A DNA stretch of 64,000 nucleotides from Bizionia argentinensis JUB59 (GCF_000224335.1 NZ_AFXZ01000025.1:62001-126000), one strand, 5' to 3'. Positions 19,201-27,174 are shown, numbered from the stretch's first letter. A program made the numbers and translations. The notes: generated by a model not told the origin, from the sequence alone.

Positions 19201-19634
19201 ATAAAATGTGTTGCCAAATCGGGTTTTATCGCTAACATTTCCCAAGCAATTCCACCACCTAAAGAGCCGCCAATTACAGCGAATAAACTCTCAATTTGAA
19301 GTTTTTGTAATCCTAATAGAAACAGCTTTGCCATATCTTTAGCAATAAAGCTTTTGTAGTCTTCGATTATAAAATCATCATAACCGTTTCCTGGAATATT
19401 AAAAGCTAAAACCGTATATAGTTTCGTATCGATAACCTTTTCTGTTCCAATGAGATCTTTCCACCAACCTTCCGCTCCCGACACATCGCTATTCCCCGTC
19501 AACGCATGGTTAACCAGTACAATTGGCGCAGTACCTAACGATTTCCCAAACAGTTGGTAAGACAATTTTAGAGAAATTGTCTTACCGCTTACTGTGGTGA
19601 AATATGAAATAGGAATGTATTTTAATTGCGACAT
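16236..19634 (-). CDS. thrA: trifunctional homoserine O-acetyltransferase - aspartokinase - homoserine dehydrogenase
   Basis: One 1132-residue frame holds three enzymes. Residues 1-320 are a MetX-type alpha/beta hydrolase with nucleophile S124 (GGSLGGG), D267 and H300 (GHDAFL). Residues 327 to about 615 are an aspartokinase starting MKILKFGGKS, followed by ACT domains to about 770. From 774 the homoserine dehydrogenase begins, with the NAD(P) loop GKGLVGGT at 781-788. It would take aspartate to aspartyl phosphate, later reduce the semialdehyde to homoserine, and acetylate homoserine for methionine. The stretch 321-327 (DTKEKNM) looks like the junction, with an internal Met at the old aspartokinase start. 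It directly abuts osmC and lies in the SAM-I controlled operon. Confidence 0.93.
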   Translation of the reverse strand: MSQLKYIPISYFTTVSGKTISLKLSYQLFGKSLGTAPIVLVNHALTGNSDVSGAEGWWKDLIGTEKVIDTKLYTVLAFNIPGNGYDDFIIEDYKSFIAKDMAKLFLLGLQKLQIESLFAVIGGSLGGGIAWEMLAIKPDLATHFIPVASDWKATDWLIANCQIQEQFLVNSCNPVHDARMHAMMCYRTPASFKARFQRTKNSDLQIFNVESWLLHHGKKLQERYQLASYKLMNQLLKTIDVTNGGEHSLDILDRIQANIHIIGVDSDLFFTAEENRETQKQLALIHPNVTYNEIQSIHGHDAFLIEFEQLEKIISGIFKPDTKEKNMKILKFGGKSLANGNGLKRVLSIIETKVKAKQHIAVVVSARGNATNELEAILEKAATNQAYKDELEAFKAYQIEPLKSVDFTEEFSKLDTLLEGVNLLEDYSEKIKDAVLAQGELLATKIVTQLLTDRGIKAHATDARLLIKTDANFGDAQPILAVSEKNVKAHFDKYNGNTVHIVSGFIASNLKNQTTTLGRNGSNYTASLLANYLDAEELESYTHVNGIYTANPDLVADAKKIDQLSFAEANELANFGTTILHAKTIVPLIEKNINLRILNTFNPEDKGTIITSKANVEGIKSLSVLDNVSLINFEGRGLLGKAGVDARIFKTLSIHHISVSIIAQGSSERGIGFIVAANRAKEAVAALEQEFENDFYTKDVHKISIIDDVSVISIIGLDLSKFHQPYNALIKNQIVPLLFNNTISGKNVSLVVRKNQLHKALNVIHGQVFGVARKINIAVFGKGLVGGTLIDQILENTESILKRRNIQLRVFAIANSKQVLLNASGIDESWKQDLETEGVKSTKVETVIEYAEKHHLENLIAVDNTANGDFIENYIPLVEAGFDLVSSNKIANTVSYDFYKTLREKLAENKKEYLYETNVGAGLPLIDTIKLLHESGENITRIRGVFSGSLSYLFNAFSAENRPFSEILQEAIDSGFTEPDPREDLCGNDVARKLLILARELDLENEFEDIHIENLIPEAFRDNSTSQFLENLEALNNTFQSKKDAQKPDHVLRYIGDLSGDLFQSKGQLDVQLVSVPKNSSLGSLKGSDAIFEIFTESYGERPLVIQGAGAGKNVTARGVFGDILRLTKNGN

Positions 19635-20087
19635 TTATTGAATGACATATTGTTTTTCTACACTCACTTTTACAGGCGTTATATTGGTCAAGTTGTCTTT
19701 AACAGGACATCTTTCTTGAACAATTTTCAACCATTCTACCAATGTTTCGATTGAAGCATCTGTTTCTGGATTCAATTTTAATTCAATTCCCTTAAAACCT
19801 GCTCTTTCATCATTAGAAATACCAAATAACTTACTAGGATTGATATTCCCAGTAACTTCTATCTTTAACTTCTTAATTGAAAACCCCAATTCTTTAGCAA
19901 CCAAATGGCCAACAACGTTTACACACCCAGCCAAACCTGCTAACAAATATTCTACGGGATTTGCATTTTCATCAGTTCCGCCTAAATCTTCGGGCTCATC
20001 GATAACCAACTTAAACTGTCTTGTTTTTGCAATAAATTTTGCTGCTGAAGAACTCTCTCCTAGTACACTAAATATTAAATCGCTCAT
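19635..20087 (-). CDS. OsmC/Ohr family protein
   Basis: A 150-residue OsmC-fold protein. The two redox cysteines are C55 (LAGCVNVV) and C127 (ERCPVKDN), typical of peroxide-reducing OsmC enzymes. Its stop codon touches the start of the trifunctional gene with no gap, and it lies 11 bases after metY, so all three are in one operon. OsmC in a sulfur-assimilation operon may protect thiols or act on reactive sulfur species, but that is inference. Confidence 0.9.
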   Translation of the reverse strand: MSDLIFSVLGESSSAAKFIAKTRQFKLVIDEPEDLGGTDENANPVEYLLAGLAGCVNVVGHLVAKELGFSIKKLKIEVTGNINPSKLFGISNDERAGFKGIELKLNPETDASIETLVEWLKIVQERCPVKDNLTNITPVKVSVEKQYVIQ

Positions 20088-20098
20088 AATTTTTTTAT

Positions 20099-21406
20099 TT
20101 ATAAGTTAGATTCATTTTGTAAAACAGCTTCATTAACTAATCTGAATGTTGCTTTTAAATCGGCTTTTAAATCATCTAGATTTTCAATTCCAACAGACAG
20201 TCTAATTAAATCTTGAGAAACACCAGCACTTGCTTGCGATGCCTCATCTAGTTGTTGATGTGTGGTACTTGCTGGATGAATAATCAGCGACTTTGTATCG
20301 CCAATATTAGCGAGTAAAGAAAATATTTTGGTGTTGTCGACTATTGTTTTAGCTGCTTCAAAACCACCCTCTACGCCGAAAGTCACCAAACCACTTTGTC
20401 CTTTTGGCAAGTATTTTTTGGCTAATTCGTAGTATTCATTGCTTTCTAATCCTGGATAATTTACCCACCTAACTTCAGGTTGTTCTTCCAACCATTTGGC
20501 TATTTCCAAGGCGTTTTCACTGTGCTTTTTAATGCGTATTTCCAACGTTTCTAAACCTTGAATAATATTAAACGCATTTGTTGGACTAATGGCGCCGCCA
20601 TAATCACGCAACCCTTCTAAAATTAATTTAAAAGTGTAAGAAGCTGCGCCTAAAGCTTCATGATAAACCAAACCATGATACCCTGCTGAAGGTTTTGTAA
20701 ATTCAGGAAACTTCCCACTAGACCAATCAAAAGTTCCGGCATCAATAATAGCACCACCTAAAGAAGTTCCTTGTCCGCCAATATATTTTGTTAAAGAGTG
20801 AATAACAATGTTTGCACCATGTTTAATAGGGTTTAATAAGGCTGGAGTTGCTACGGTATTATCAACAATAAAAGGAACTCTTGCTGCTTTTGAATGTGTA
20901 GCAATGGCCTCTAAATCCAATACATCTAACTTCGGGTTCCCTAAAGATTCCACAAAAAAAGCTCTCGTATTTTCCTGAACGGCGTCGGCAAAATTATCAG
21001 GATTTAAAGCATCCACAAATGTGGTTGTAATACCTAGTCTTGGCAAGGTGACATTCAACAAATTATAAGTTCCACCGTATAAACTGCTGGATGCTACAAT
21101 ATGATCGCCTGCTTTTAAAAGTGTTAACAGTCCTGTGGAAATTGCCGACATTCCTGAAGCAAAAACAACCGCTCCAATTCCGCCTTCAACAGCAGCTAAT
21201 CGGTCTTGTAAAATTTGATTTGTTGGATTGTTTAATCTCGTGTAGATAAACCCTAATTCTTTCAAAGAAAAGAGGTTGGCCGCATGTTCTGAATTGTTGT
21301 AAACATAAGACGTTGTTTGGTAGATTGGTACAGCACGTGATCCGCCGTTTTTTGTCACATCGTGACCTGCATGCAACGCTTTTGTTGCGAAATTTTGAAT
21401 ACTCAT
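20099..21406 (-). CDS. metY: O-acetylhomoserine sulfhydrylase (aminocarboxypropyltransferase)
   Basis: A 435-residue Cys/Met-metabolism PLP enzyme. The PLP lysine is K207 in SLTKYIGGQG. The length of about 430 and the segments THAL-like ATKALHAGHD and TNQILQDRLAAVEGG fit the MetY group, which joins O-acetylhomoserine and sulfide to homocysteine, rather than the shorter MetB/MetC enzymes. It is the first gene after the SAM-I riboswitch. Downstream, osmC and the MetX-containing fusion supply its substrate. Confidence 0.93.
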   Translation of the reverse strand: MSIQNFATKALHAGHDVTKNGGSRAVPIYQTTSYVYNNSEHAANLFSLKELGFIYTRLNNPTNQILQDRLAAVEGGIGAVVFASGMSAISTGLLTLLKAGDHIVASSSLYGGTYNLLNVTLPRLGITTTFVDALNPDNFADAVQENTRAFFVESLGNPKLDVLDLEAIATHSKAARVPFIVDNTVATPALLNPIKHGANIVIHSLTKYIGGQGTSLGGAIIDAGTFDWSSGKFPEFTKPSAGYHGLVYHEALGAASYTFKLILEGLRDYGGAISPTNAFNIIQGLETLEIRIKKHSENALEIAKWLEEQPEVRWVNYPGLESNEYYELAKKYLPKGQSGLVTFGVEGGFEAAKTIVDNTKIFSLLANIGDTKSLIIHPASTTHQQLDEASQASAGVSQDLIRLSVGIENLDDLKADLKATFRLVNEAVLQNESNL

Positions 21407-21649
21407 TTTTCTAGTTTTTTGAGTTAAATAATGAGTGCTATTTGTAAAGCGATAATCATAGCGTAAAAAGTTTCTTTTTTACGTATGCTTTGAGATAAAA
21501 ATAAACCGTAGCGATGCTATGCTTGATTTCTCTCTCTGCGCCTAATCAAAAAATAATTCTGTTTCCGCTTCGTGATTCCCACTCCACAAACAGCACGATT
21601 AAACCAAAAGTCAAATAGGCTTCGTTTGAAGCATACCAAATAGAAAAAT

Positions 21650-21687
21650 GTTAAAAAGAAAATTTGAAATCACAGATGAGTAATTTC
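21650..21687 (-). terminator. probable SAM-I expression-platform terminator
   Basis: On the minus strand GAAATTAC (21680-21687) pairs with GTGATTTC (21666-21673), 8 bp with one G-U, around a 6-base loop, and a U-rich run follows. It begins 6 bases after the last P1 base of the SAM-I aptamer. The stem is weak in GC, so this is moderate evidence. Confidence 0.5.
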
Positions 21688-21693
21688 GTTTGA

Positions 21694-21814
21694 GTTATCT
21701 ATCCAATATTTCGATTAATGAATCGAAAATTAAGTAGAATTTAGCACCTTCATAGTATAGAACTAAGGGTTGCTAAGGCTTCAGCGGGTCTATCCCTCCA
21801 CCTTTCTTGATAAC
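21694..21814 (-). promoter_or_regulatory. SAM-I (S-box) riboswitch upstream of metY
   Basis: On the minus strand the 121-base element starts GTTATCAAGAAAGGTGGAGG, continues with GAAGCC and GCAACC, and ends with GGTGCTAA and a P1 closing strand GATAAC. P1 is the perfect 6-bp pair GTTATC (21809-21814)/GATAAC (21694-21699). These are the conserved S-box core segments that bind S-adenosylmethionine. It controls metY, osmC and the MetX-AK-HSDH gene. A further hairpin (CGTAAAAA/TTTTTACG, 21462-21483) lies closer to the metY start. Confidence 0.93.
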
Positions 21815-21953
21815 ATTTTTGGAATTTTTTAAAAGCAAAATTTTGCATTTTAAAAATATTCCTTTACAGTAAGTCTTTGAACTTTGTGAGCACAAATATT
21901 GCAACACAAATTTGTAATAACCAAATTAAATGTGAAAAAAAGTATAAATAATT

Positions 21954-21981
21954 TTTGTTCCAGTTAATTTTCATACTTTTG
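21954..21981 (+). promoter_or_regulatory. promoter of metK and its SAM-II leader
   Basis: TTTG (21954-21957) is followed after 16 bases by TACTTTTG (21974-21981), an exact TAnnTTTG -7 box. The spacer is slightly shorter than usual. Transcription would start about 10 bases before the riboswitch stem AAGAGG. Confidence 0.6.
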
Positions 21982-21992
21982 TACAGTAATAA

Positions 21993-22090
21993 TTAAGAGG
22001 AAAAATTTGTCTGATTGCAACCTCTTCAAACCACTATTTTTCTCTAAAAACGAGACTTCATTTGGTATGGAAATAAATGCTAAAGCAGTT
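21993..22090 (+). promoter_or_regulatory. SAM-II-type riboswitch with an enlarged loop, upstream of metK
   Basis: Stem AAGAGG (21995-22000)/CCTCTT (22021-22026) encloses a loop with ATTTG and GATTGCAA (22013-22020), matching the SAM-II core. A downstream GCTAAAG (22079-22085) is the SAM-II pseudoknot strand. In canonical SAM-II this strand lies about a dozen bases after the stem; here it lies 52 bases after, as in the SAM-II long-loops variants reported from Bacteroidetes. The insert may carry a small ACCA/TGGT stem. Binding of SAM would repress SAM synthetase. Confidence 0.82.
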
Positions 22091-22163
22091 TTTTGTACTA
22101 CTCTAGCAGGCTTTTGCAATCATACAGTTTTTCACAATGTACAATACATAAATACGTGATACT

Positions 22164-23453
22164 ATGCCATATTTATTTACTTCAGAAAGTGTTTCTGAAG
22201 GACATCCAGATAAAATTGCCGATCAAATAAGTGACGCATTAATTGATAATTTTTTAGCTTTTGATAGGGAATCAAAAGTCGCTTGTGAAACCCTTGTAAC
22301 AACTGGTCAAGTTGTTTTAGCCGGTGAAGTGAAATCTAAAACCTATTTAGACGTTCAGAAAATTGCCCGTGATACCATTAACAAAATTGGCTACACGAAA
22401 GGCGCCTATATGTTCGATGGCAGTTCTTGTGGTGTATTTTCTGCTATTCATGAACAATCTGAAGATATTAATCGCGGTGTAGATCGTGAAAACAGAGAAG
22501 AACAAGGTGCTGGTGATCAAGGTATGATGTTTGGTTATGCTACTAACGAAACTGAAAACTATATGCCATTGGCATTAGATTTATCGCACAGATTATTATT
22601 AGAATTAGCAGAAATACGCCGAGAAAACAAAGACATTACCTATTTACGTCCCGACTCAAAAAGTCAGGTAACTATTGAGTATAGTGATGATAATGTACCA
22701 CAACGTATTGAAGCGATTGTGGTTTCTACGCAGCATGATGAATTTGTTTTACCCAAATCACAATCCAAAGAAGATAAAAATGCAGCCGAGGAAGAAATGG
22801 TTGCGAAAATCAACAAGGATATTAAAGAAGTTTTAATTCCACGCGTGATTGCTAAATTACCAGAGCATATTCAAATATTATTTACAGATAATATTAAATA
22901 TCATATTAATCCAACAGGCAAGTTTGTTATTGGTGGACCGCATGGTGATACTGGTTTAACAGGTCGTAAGATTATTGTAGATACTTACGGTGGAAAAGGC
23001 GCCCATGGTGGTGGTGCTTTTTCTGGAAAAGATCCAAGTAAAGTGGATAGAAGTGGTGCTTATGCCACACGCCATATTGCTAAAAACTTGGTTGCAGCAG
23101 GTGTTTGTAGCGAAATTTTGGTTCAAGTAAGTTATGCTATTGGTGTTGCAGAGCCAACCTCTATTTATGTTGATACCTATGGAACCTGCCCGTTTAATAT
23201 GACGGATGGTGAAATAGCCATTAAAGTGAAAGAGATCTTTGAGATGAAACCATTTGCTATAGAAAAACGTTTAAACCTACGCCAACCAATGTATAGCGAA
23301 ACAGCCGCTTATGGCCATATGGGACGTAAAAACGAAGTAGTAAGCAAAACGTTTGAACAATTTTACGGCAAACCAATTACTATGAATGTTGAACTGTTTA
23401 CATGGGAAAAATTAGATTACGTGGATAAAGTGAAAGCAGCTTTTGGGTTGTAA
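22164..23453 (+). CDS. metK: S-adenosylmethionine synthetase
   Basis: A 429-residue methionine adenosyltransferase that makes SAM from methionine and ATP. The signatures are GHPDK at 14-18, [11 protein letters not shown] (the methionine loop) and [16 protein letters not shown] (phosphate-binding P-loop-like motif). It is slightly longer than the Escherichia coli enzyme (384), with an insert rich in charged residues around 190-220. Its transcript begins with the SAM-II-like leader, so the product should feed back on its own gene, and a strong terminator follows. Confidence 0.97.
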   Translation: MPYLFTSESVSEGHPDKIADQISDALIDNFLAFDRESKVACETLVTTGQVVLAGEVKSKTYLDVQKIARDTINKIGYTKGAYMFDGSSCGVFSAIHEQSEDINRGVDRENREEQGAGDQGMMFGYATNETENYMPLALDLSHRLLLELAEIRRENKDITYLRPDSKSQVTIEYSDDNVPQRIEAIVVSTQHDEFVLPKSQSKEDKNAAEEEMVAKINKDIKEVLIPRVIAKLPEHIQILFTDNIKYHINPTGKFVIGGPHGDTGLTGRKIIVDTYGGKGAHGGGAFSGKDPSKVDRSGAYATRHIAKNLVAAGVCSEILVQVSYAIGVAEPTSIYVDTYGTCPFNMTDGEIAIKVKEIFEMKPFAIEKRLNLRQPMYSETAAYGHMGRKNEVVSKTFEQFYGKPITMNVELFTWEKLDYVDKVKAAFGL

Positions 23454-23476
23454 TTTCCAGTAATTTATAAAATATA

Positions 23477-23510
23477 AAAAGCTCTATAATTAATTTTATG
23501 GAGCTTTTTT
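23477..23510 (+). terminator. intrinsic terminator after metK
   Basis: AAAAGCTCTATAA (23477-23489) pairs with TTATGGAGCTTTT (23496-23508), 13 bp with one G-U pair, around a 6-base loop and followed by T. It lies 24 bases after the metK stop. Confidence 0.85.
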
Positions 23511-23556
23511 GATATCCCAATTTTATCGAAAAAAACAGGATTAGATATCCCTTTCC

Positions 23557-23688
23557 ACACTTCGTTAAAACGAAAAATCAAACTGCTTATTTTTGGTTTT
23601 AAGAGAAAGAAAATTTTAAAGAAAACTAATAGGATTAACTCCGTTGATCCTGCAGGACACTTCGTGAAAATGAAAAATCAAACTGCTA
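23557..23688. repeat. two direct copies of an intergenic sequence between metK and tRNA-Tyr
   Basis: The sequence CACTTCGTkAAAAyGAAAAA followed by TCAAACTGCT occurs at about 23557-23587 and again at about 23658-23688 with two differences, 101 bases apart. CTTCGTtAAAAcGAA is itself a small inverted repeat. I see no gene in this stretch; it looks like non-coding repeat DNA. Confidence 0.55.
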
Positions 23689-23710
23689 TGCAGTTTATTT
23701 TTTTTGTTTT

Positions 23711-23751
23711 CATATTTTATGATTTTGAGTGGGACTCAATCATAAAATATG
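23711..23751. repeat. long inverted repeat
   Basis: CATATTTTATGA (23711-23722) and TCATAAAATATG (23740-23751) are perfect complements; inside them TTGAGT and ACTCAA also pair around GGG. The flanks TTTGTTT and AAACAAA extend the pairing beyond one mismatch. It lies just downstream of the tRNA-Tyr terminator on the minus strand. Confidence 0.65.
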
Positions 23752-23754
23752 CAA

Positions 23755-23785
23755 ACAAAAAAACCCACACTTGCGTGTGGATTTT
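23755..23785 (-). terminator. terminator of tRNA-Tyr
   Basis: On the minus strand AATCCACAC and GTGTGGGTT pair around GCAA, followed by a run of seven T. It begins about 12 bases after the tRNA 3' end. Confidence 0.75.
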
Positions 23786-23796
23786 TCGAGTTAAAG

Positions 23797-23878
<82 letters not shown>

Positions 23879-24113
23879 AAAATTGATTGCAAATATATTA
23901 TAGTTTTTATCTTTTCTTGCCAAAAAACTTACTTATTTATTTTAAAAGATTAAAGAACACATAATGAGCCACTTAACATCTAACAATGAGTTCTCACTCC
24001 TATTCTTTCTATAAAAATCAATCTAAATGTGGAATTATTTAATCAATAAAAATAATTTTATGATTGTAGCCAAAACTGTATTCCGATTATAATTATGAAA
24101 TGTTTTTAAATAG

Positions 24114-24145
24114 AAAAGCCTTACAATTTTAATTGTAAGGCTTTT
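24114..24145 (-). terminator. terminator after the M28 peptidase gene
   Basis: AAAAGCCTTACAATT and AATTGTAAGGCTTTT form a perfect 15-bp stem with a 2-base centre, flanked by T on the minus strand. The rest of the gap 23879-24175 shows nothing else recognisable. Confidence 0.8.
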
Positions 24146-24175
24146 ACATCATAGCATTTTCAAACTACTTATATC

Positions 24176-25735
24176 TTACTTATCAATACCTCCTTTACGT
24201 TCTGGTGAACGGTGCTCAGGCCAAGTACTTTGCTTACCTGTTCTAGAATTAACTGGTAAAATAATTTTATCTGAAGATGCTCTTTCTGGATCTTCACAAG
24301 CCATATATACTAAAACAGCTGTTAAGATAGCGTTGCTTCTTACATCATCAAAAACAATTTTATCATAAGTATCTCTATTTGTATGCCATGTATAATTCCA
24401 ATAAGACCAGTTTAATGAACTTAAATTAAATGATGGCACACCAGCTGCTACAAACGATGCATTATCCGATCCACCGCCACTTGGAGAACCTGGGAAATCT
24501 GTTTTAATGTGTTTAGACACATCATTAGGAACTGCATTTAACCAACGAGATAAATACTCATAAGCATGTAAAAACCCGGCACCTGAAAGATCTACAACTC
24601 GACCAGTTCCATTGTCTTGATTAAATACTGCTTGTGTGTTTTTAATAATTTCTGGATTATCTTCAACGAAAGCTCTAGAACCATTTAATCCTTGCTCTTC
24701 ACTTCCCCAATGCCCAACAATAATACTACGTTTTGGATTTGGATATACTTTTTTAAGAATACGCATTGCTTCCATCATTACTAAAGTACCTGTTCCGTTA
24801 TCGGTAGCACCTGTTCCACCATCCCAAGAATCGAAATGTGCAGACATGATAACATATTCATCCGGTTTTTCCGTTCCTTTTACTTTTGCAATCGTGTTGT
24901 AAGTTGGAGTGACACCTAAATCTTTAGATTCTGCAACAATTTTAAGTTGTGGTTTACTACCATATTCTACCAAACGGTAAAGCATTGTGTAATCTTCTAA
25001 CTCAATATCAACTGTTGGAATATTTTTAGTTCTAGCGCTGAAAATTTTATTTGCTCCAAATCCTTTAGACCAGTAAGAAGACACAATTCCTGCTGCACCA
25101 GCTTTTTCTAAAGCGGCATCAATAGTACGTGACGTATATCCTGTATTTCTTATATTTTCGTAAAAATTTTTAGTAAGCTCATCGCGATTTTTCTTCATTT
25201 TATCAAATGATTCTTCAGTTGCGAATTCTTCCCAGTTATAATCTGGACGACCTGTAGGTTGGTATATAGAAGTCATTACTAATTTGCCTTTTATAGTTTT
25301 TAACCATGCTTCAAATTCCGCAGCATTTTTTACTGTTGGTAACGTAACAACTTCAGCAGTAATTCCTTTAGATTTTGTGCTTGGACTCCAAGCTAATTGC
25401 ATTCCAGCTAACGATTGAACGCGAGGATGAACCATATCGATATGTGTAATACCACGTTCCCATGCACGCCATTCGCCCCATTGCTCATTTTTAGCCGAAA
25501 TACCCCAATCAGCATATTGAGCAATAGCCCAATCATTGGCTTGTTTCATTTGCGGTGTTCCTACTAATCGCGGACCAATACCATCTAGCATTTCATGGGC
25601 TAAACGTTCTAATTGCGAATTCTCGGTTGCTTCCTTTACAATACTTTCTACAACGACATCGGTGTTTTGAGCATGTACAAATCCAACGGAAATCATAGCC
25701 AATATAGCTAATCCATGTCTAATAATGTTTTTCAT
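24176..25735 (-). CDS. secreted M28-family metallopeptidase
   Basis: A 519-residue exported peptidase. The signal peptide ends near residue 22 (VGFVHAQN). A protease-associated (PA) insert with GAAGIVSSYWSKG lies in the middle. The zinc site is formed by the SAHFDSWDGGTGATDNGTG region, the SEEQGLNGSRAF segment and GGGSDNASF, typical of M28 aminopeptidases that use two zinc ions. It probably releases N-terminal residues in the periplasm or outside. It is a single gene with its own terminator. Confidence 0.92.
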   Translation of the reverse strand: MKNIIRHGLAILAMISVGFVHAQNTDVVVESIVKEATENSQLERLAHEMLDGIGPRLVGTPQMKQANDWAIAQYADWGISAKNEQWGEWRAWERGITHIDMVHPRVQSLAGMQLAWSPSTKSKGITAEVVTLPTVKNAAEFEAWLKTIKGKLVMTSIYQPTGRPDYNWEEFATEESFDKMKKNRDELTKNFYENIRNTGYTSRTIDAALEKAGAAGIVSSYWSKGFGANKIFSARTKNIPTVDIELEDYTMLYRLVEYGSKPQLKIVAESKDLGVTPTYNTIAKVKGTEKPDEYVIMSAHFDSWDGGTGATDNGTGTLVMMEAMRILKKVYPNPKRSIIVGHWGSEEQGLNGSRAFVEDNPEIIKNTQAVFNQDNGTGRVVDLSGAGFLHAYEYLSRWLNAVPNDVSKHIKTDFPGSPSGGGSDNASFVAAGVPSFNLSSLNWSYWNYTWHTNRDTYDKIVFDDVRSNAILTAVLVYMACEDPERASSDKIILPVNSRTGKQSTWPEHRSPERKGGIDK

Positions 25736-25883
25736 AATTACAGGTTTATTAAATTAAATTTGACCTTACAAAATACACAATTTCATTAAGAGTATCTGTT
25801 AAAGTGCATACATTTAGGCGTTTTTTAACTTAAAAGTGACGTTATTAAAATAACATCGCTTTTTAAAACAACAAAAAAATAAT

Positions 25884-26229
25884 TCACTGGAGATTGTAAA
25901 TAATTTGCAGTGTTACAAATCGTGGTTGAATATAATATTCGCTTGTACTGCCCGATAATCCAGCAACATTTGTTTGACTTTGGGACTTTGTATTTAGTAA
26001 GTTAGTCGCTTTCATTTCAAATTCCCATTTGGCATCGAAATCTTTTCTGACTAATAAAGATGCCTCCTAAAAATGCAAACTATTAATTTTTAGCTCTTAA
26101 CAAGTTGTATTCTTAAATTATTTTGAATTGGCACTAGGCATTACCGTGAAAATCTTGTTGCACATAATTATACGCTGAAGAGAATAATGCTAAACAGATT
26201 ACTATAAAGAGCTTGCAGAAATGATTCAT
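25884..26229 (-). pseudogene. decayed outer-membrane beta-barrel (TonB-receptor-like) gene
   Basis: Two coding fragments remain. The first is a signal peptide from ATG 26229 (MNHFCKLFIVICLALFSSA) that hits TAG at 26134. The second, in another frame and ending at 25884, reads DAKWEFEMKATNLLNT, then YYIQPRFVTLQIIYNLQ and a stop, the typical last strands of a Bacteroidetes barrel. KWEF-x5-NxLN also occurs at the end of the barrel gene at 36088-38736. Nearly all of the plug and barrel is missing, so an internal deletion is likely. The remainder of 25736-26392 shows nothing else. Confidence 0.65.
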
Positions 26230-26392
26230 GTTAGAGGGTTTTTTATATGCTTTTGATACAAATAGCATGACTTAAGACCCGTTGGACTTTTTAAAAAAAA
26301 ATTCAAAACTTCAAATGTTAAAACTTTAGCATTGAAGTTTATAAAAATATAAAACGCCCCATTTAGTTTGAATTTTGTACTTTTCAAACTTT

Positions 26393-27169
26393 ATGAAAAC
26401 ACTTACATTTTTGATGATACTTTTATCTCTATCGGCTTTTGCGCAGGATAGCATTCCCACTTTTAAGAAAGCTAAACTCACGCTAAAAGTTGAAACTATT
26501 GTAGGTATTGATACTTTTGGCACCAGCTATTATGTAACAAATAATGTGCTTTATAAAAAAACAGAGGACAAAGTAATCAATTATAACAATTTGCAATTAG
26601 GTGAATTAACATCTGTCAATATTTATAATCCGCTAAAAATCATTCTTTTTTATAAAGACTTCAACACAGCCATAATTTTGGATAATCGTTTATCTGAAAT
26701 TATAAGGATTGACTTTAACAGCCTGCAACCTTATAAAAATGTCAGCTATGCTTCATTAGGAAACGATTCGACTATTTGGATTTTCAATTTGGACAATCAG
26801 CAATTAGAATTATATGACTATAAAGCTAAAACTGTTCGCGCAACCACCATACCTGTCGTATCAAACACGTTATCTTTAACCAGTAACTATAATTATGTTT
26901 GGTTACTTACCGAGAAATTTATATATAAATACAGTTATTTTGGAAGCCTACTTTATAAAATCAAGAATGACGGCTTTACTAAACTCAAGGAACGCAATGA
27001 TGACATTATTCTTCAGAAAGAAAATGGCTTGTATTTTTTAAATGATAAAACCCAAGAAATCGCCCCAATTGCATTACCAACTTTGTTAATAAATCAGTTT
27101 TTAGTAACGGGCGAAACGGTGTATATTTACGATTCGAAAATTCTACATGAATTCCAATTAAAAAACTAG
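26393..27169 (+). CDS. hypothetical secreted protein
   Basis: About 258 residues with a signal peptide (MKTLTFLMILLSLSAFAQ). I prefer the ATG at 26393 over an in-frame ATG at 26375 because it gives a normal signal peptide. The mature part is beta-rich with recurring short strands (TIWIFNLDNQQLELYDY, YVWLLTEKFIYKYSYFG), suggestive of a beta-propeller-like exported protein. I do not recognise the family. It ends 5 bases before the deoxynucleoside kinase gene, so they are probably co-transcribed. Confidence 0.8.
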   Translation: MKTLTFLMILLSLSAFAQDSIPTFKKAKLTLKVETIVGIDTFGTSYYVTNNVLYKKTEDKVINYNNLQLGELTSVNIYNPLKIILFYKDFNTAIILDNRLSEIIRIDFNSLQPYKNVSYASLGNDSTIWIFNLDNQQLELYDYKAKTVRATTIPVVSNTLSLTSNYNYVWLLTEKFIYKYSYFGSLLYKIKNDGFTKLKERNDDIILQKENGLYFLNDKTQEIAPIALPTLLINQFLVTGETVYIYDSKILHEFQLKN

Positions 27170-27174
27170 AACGT

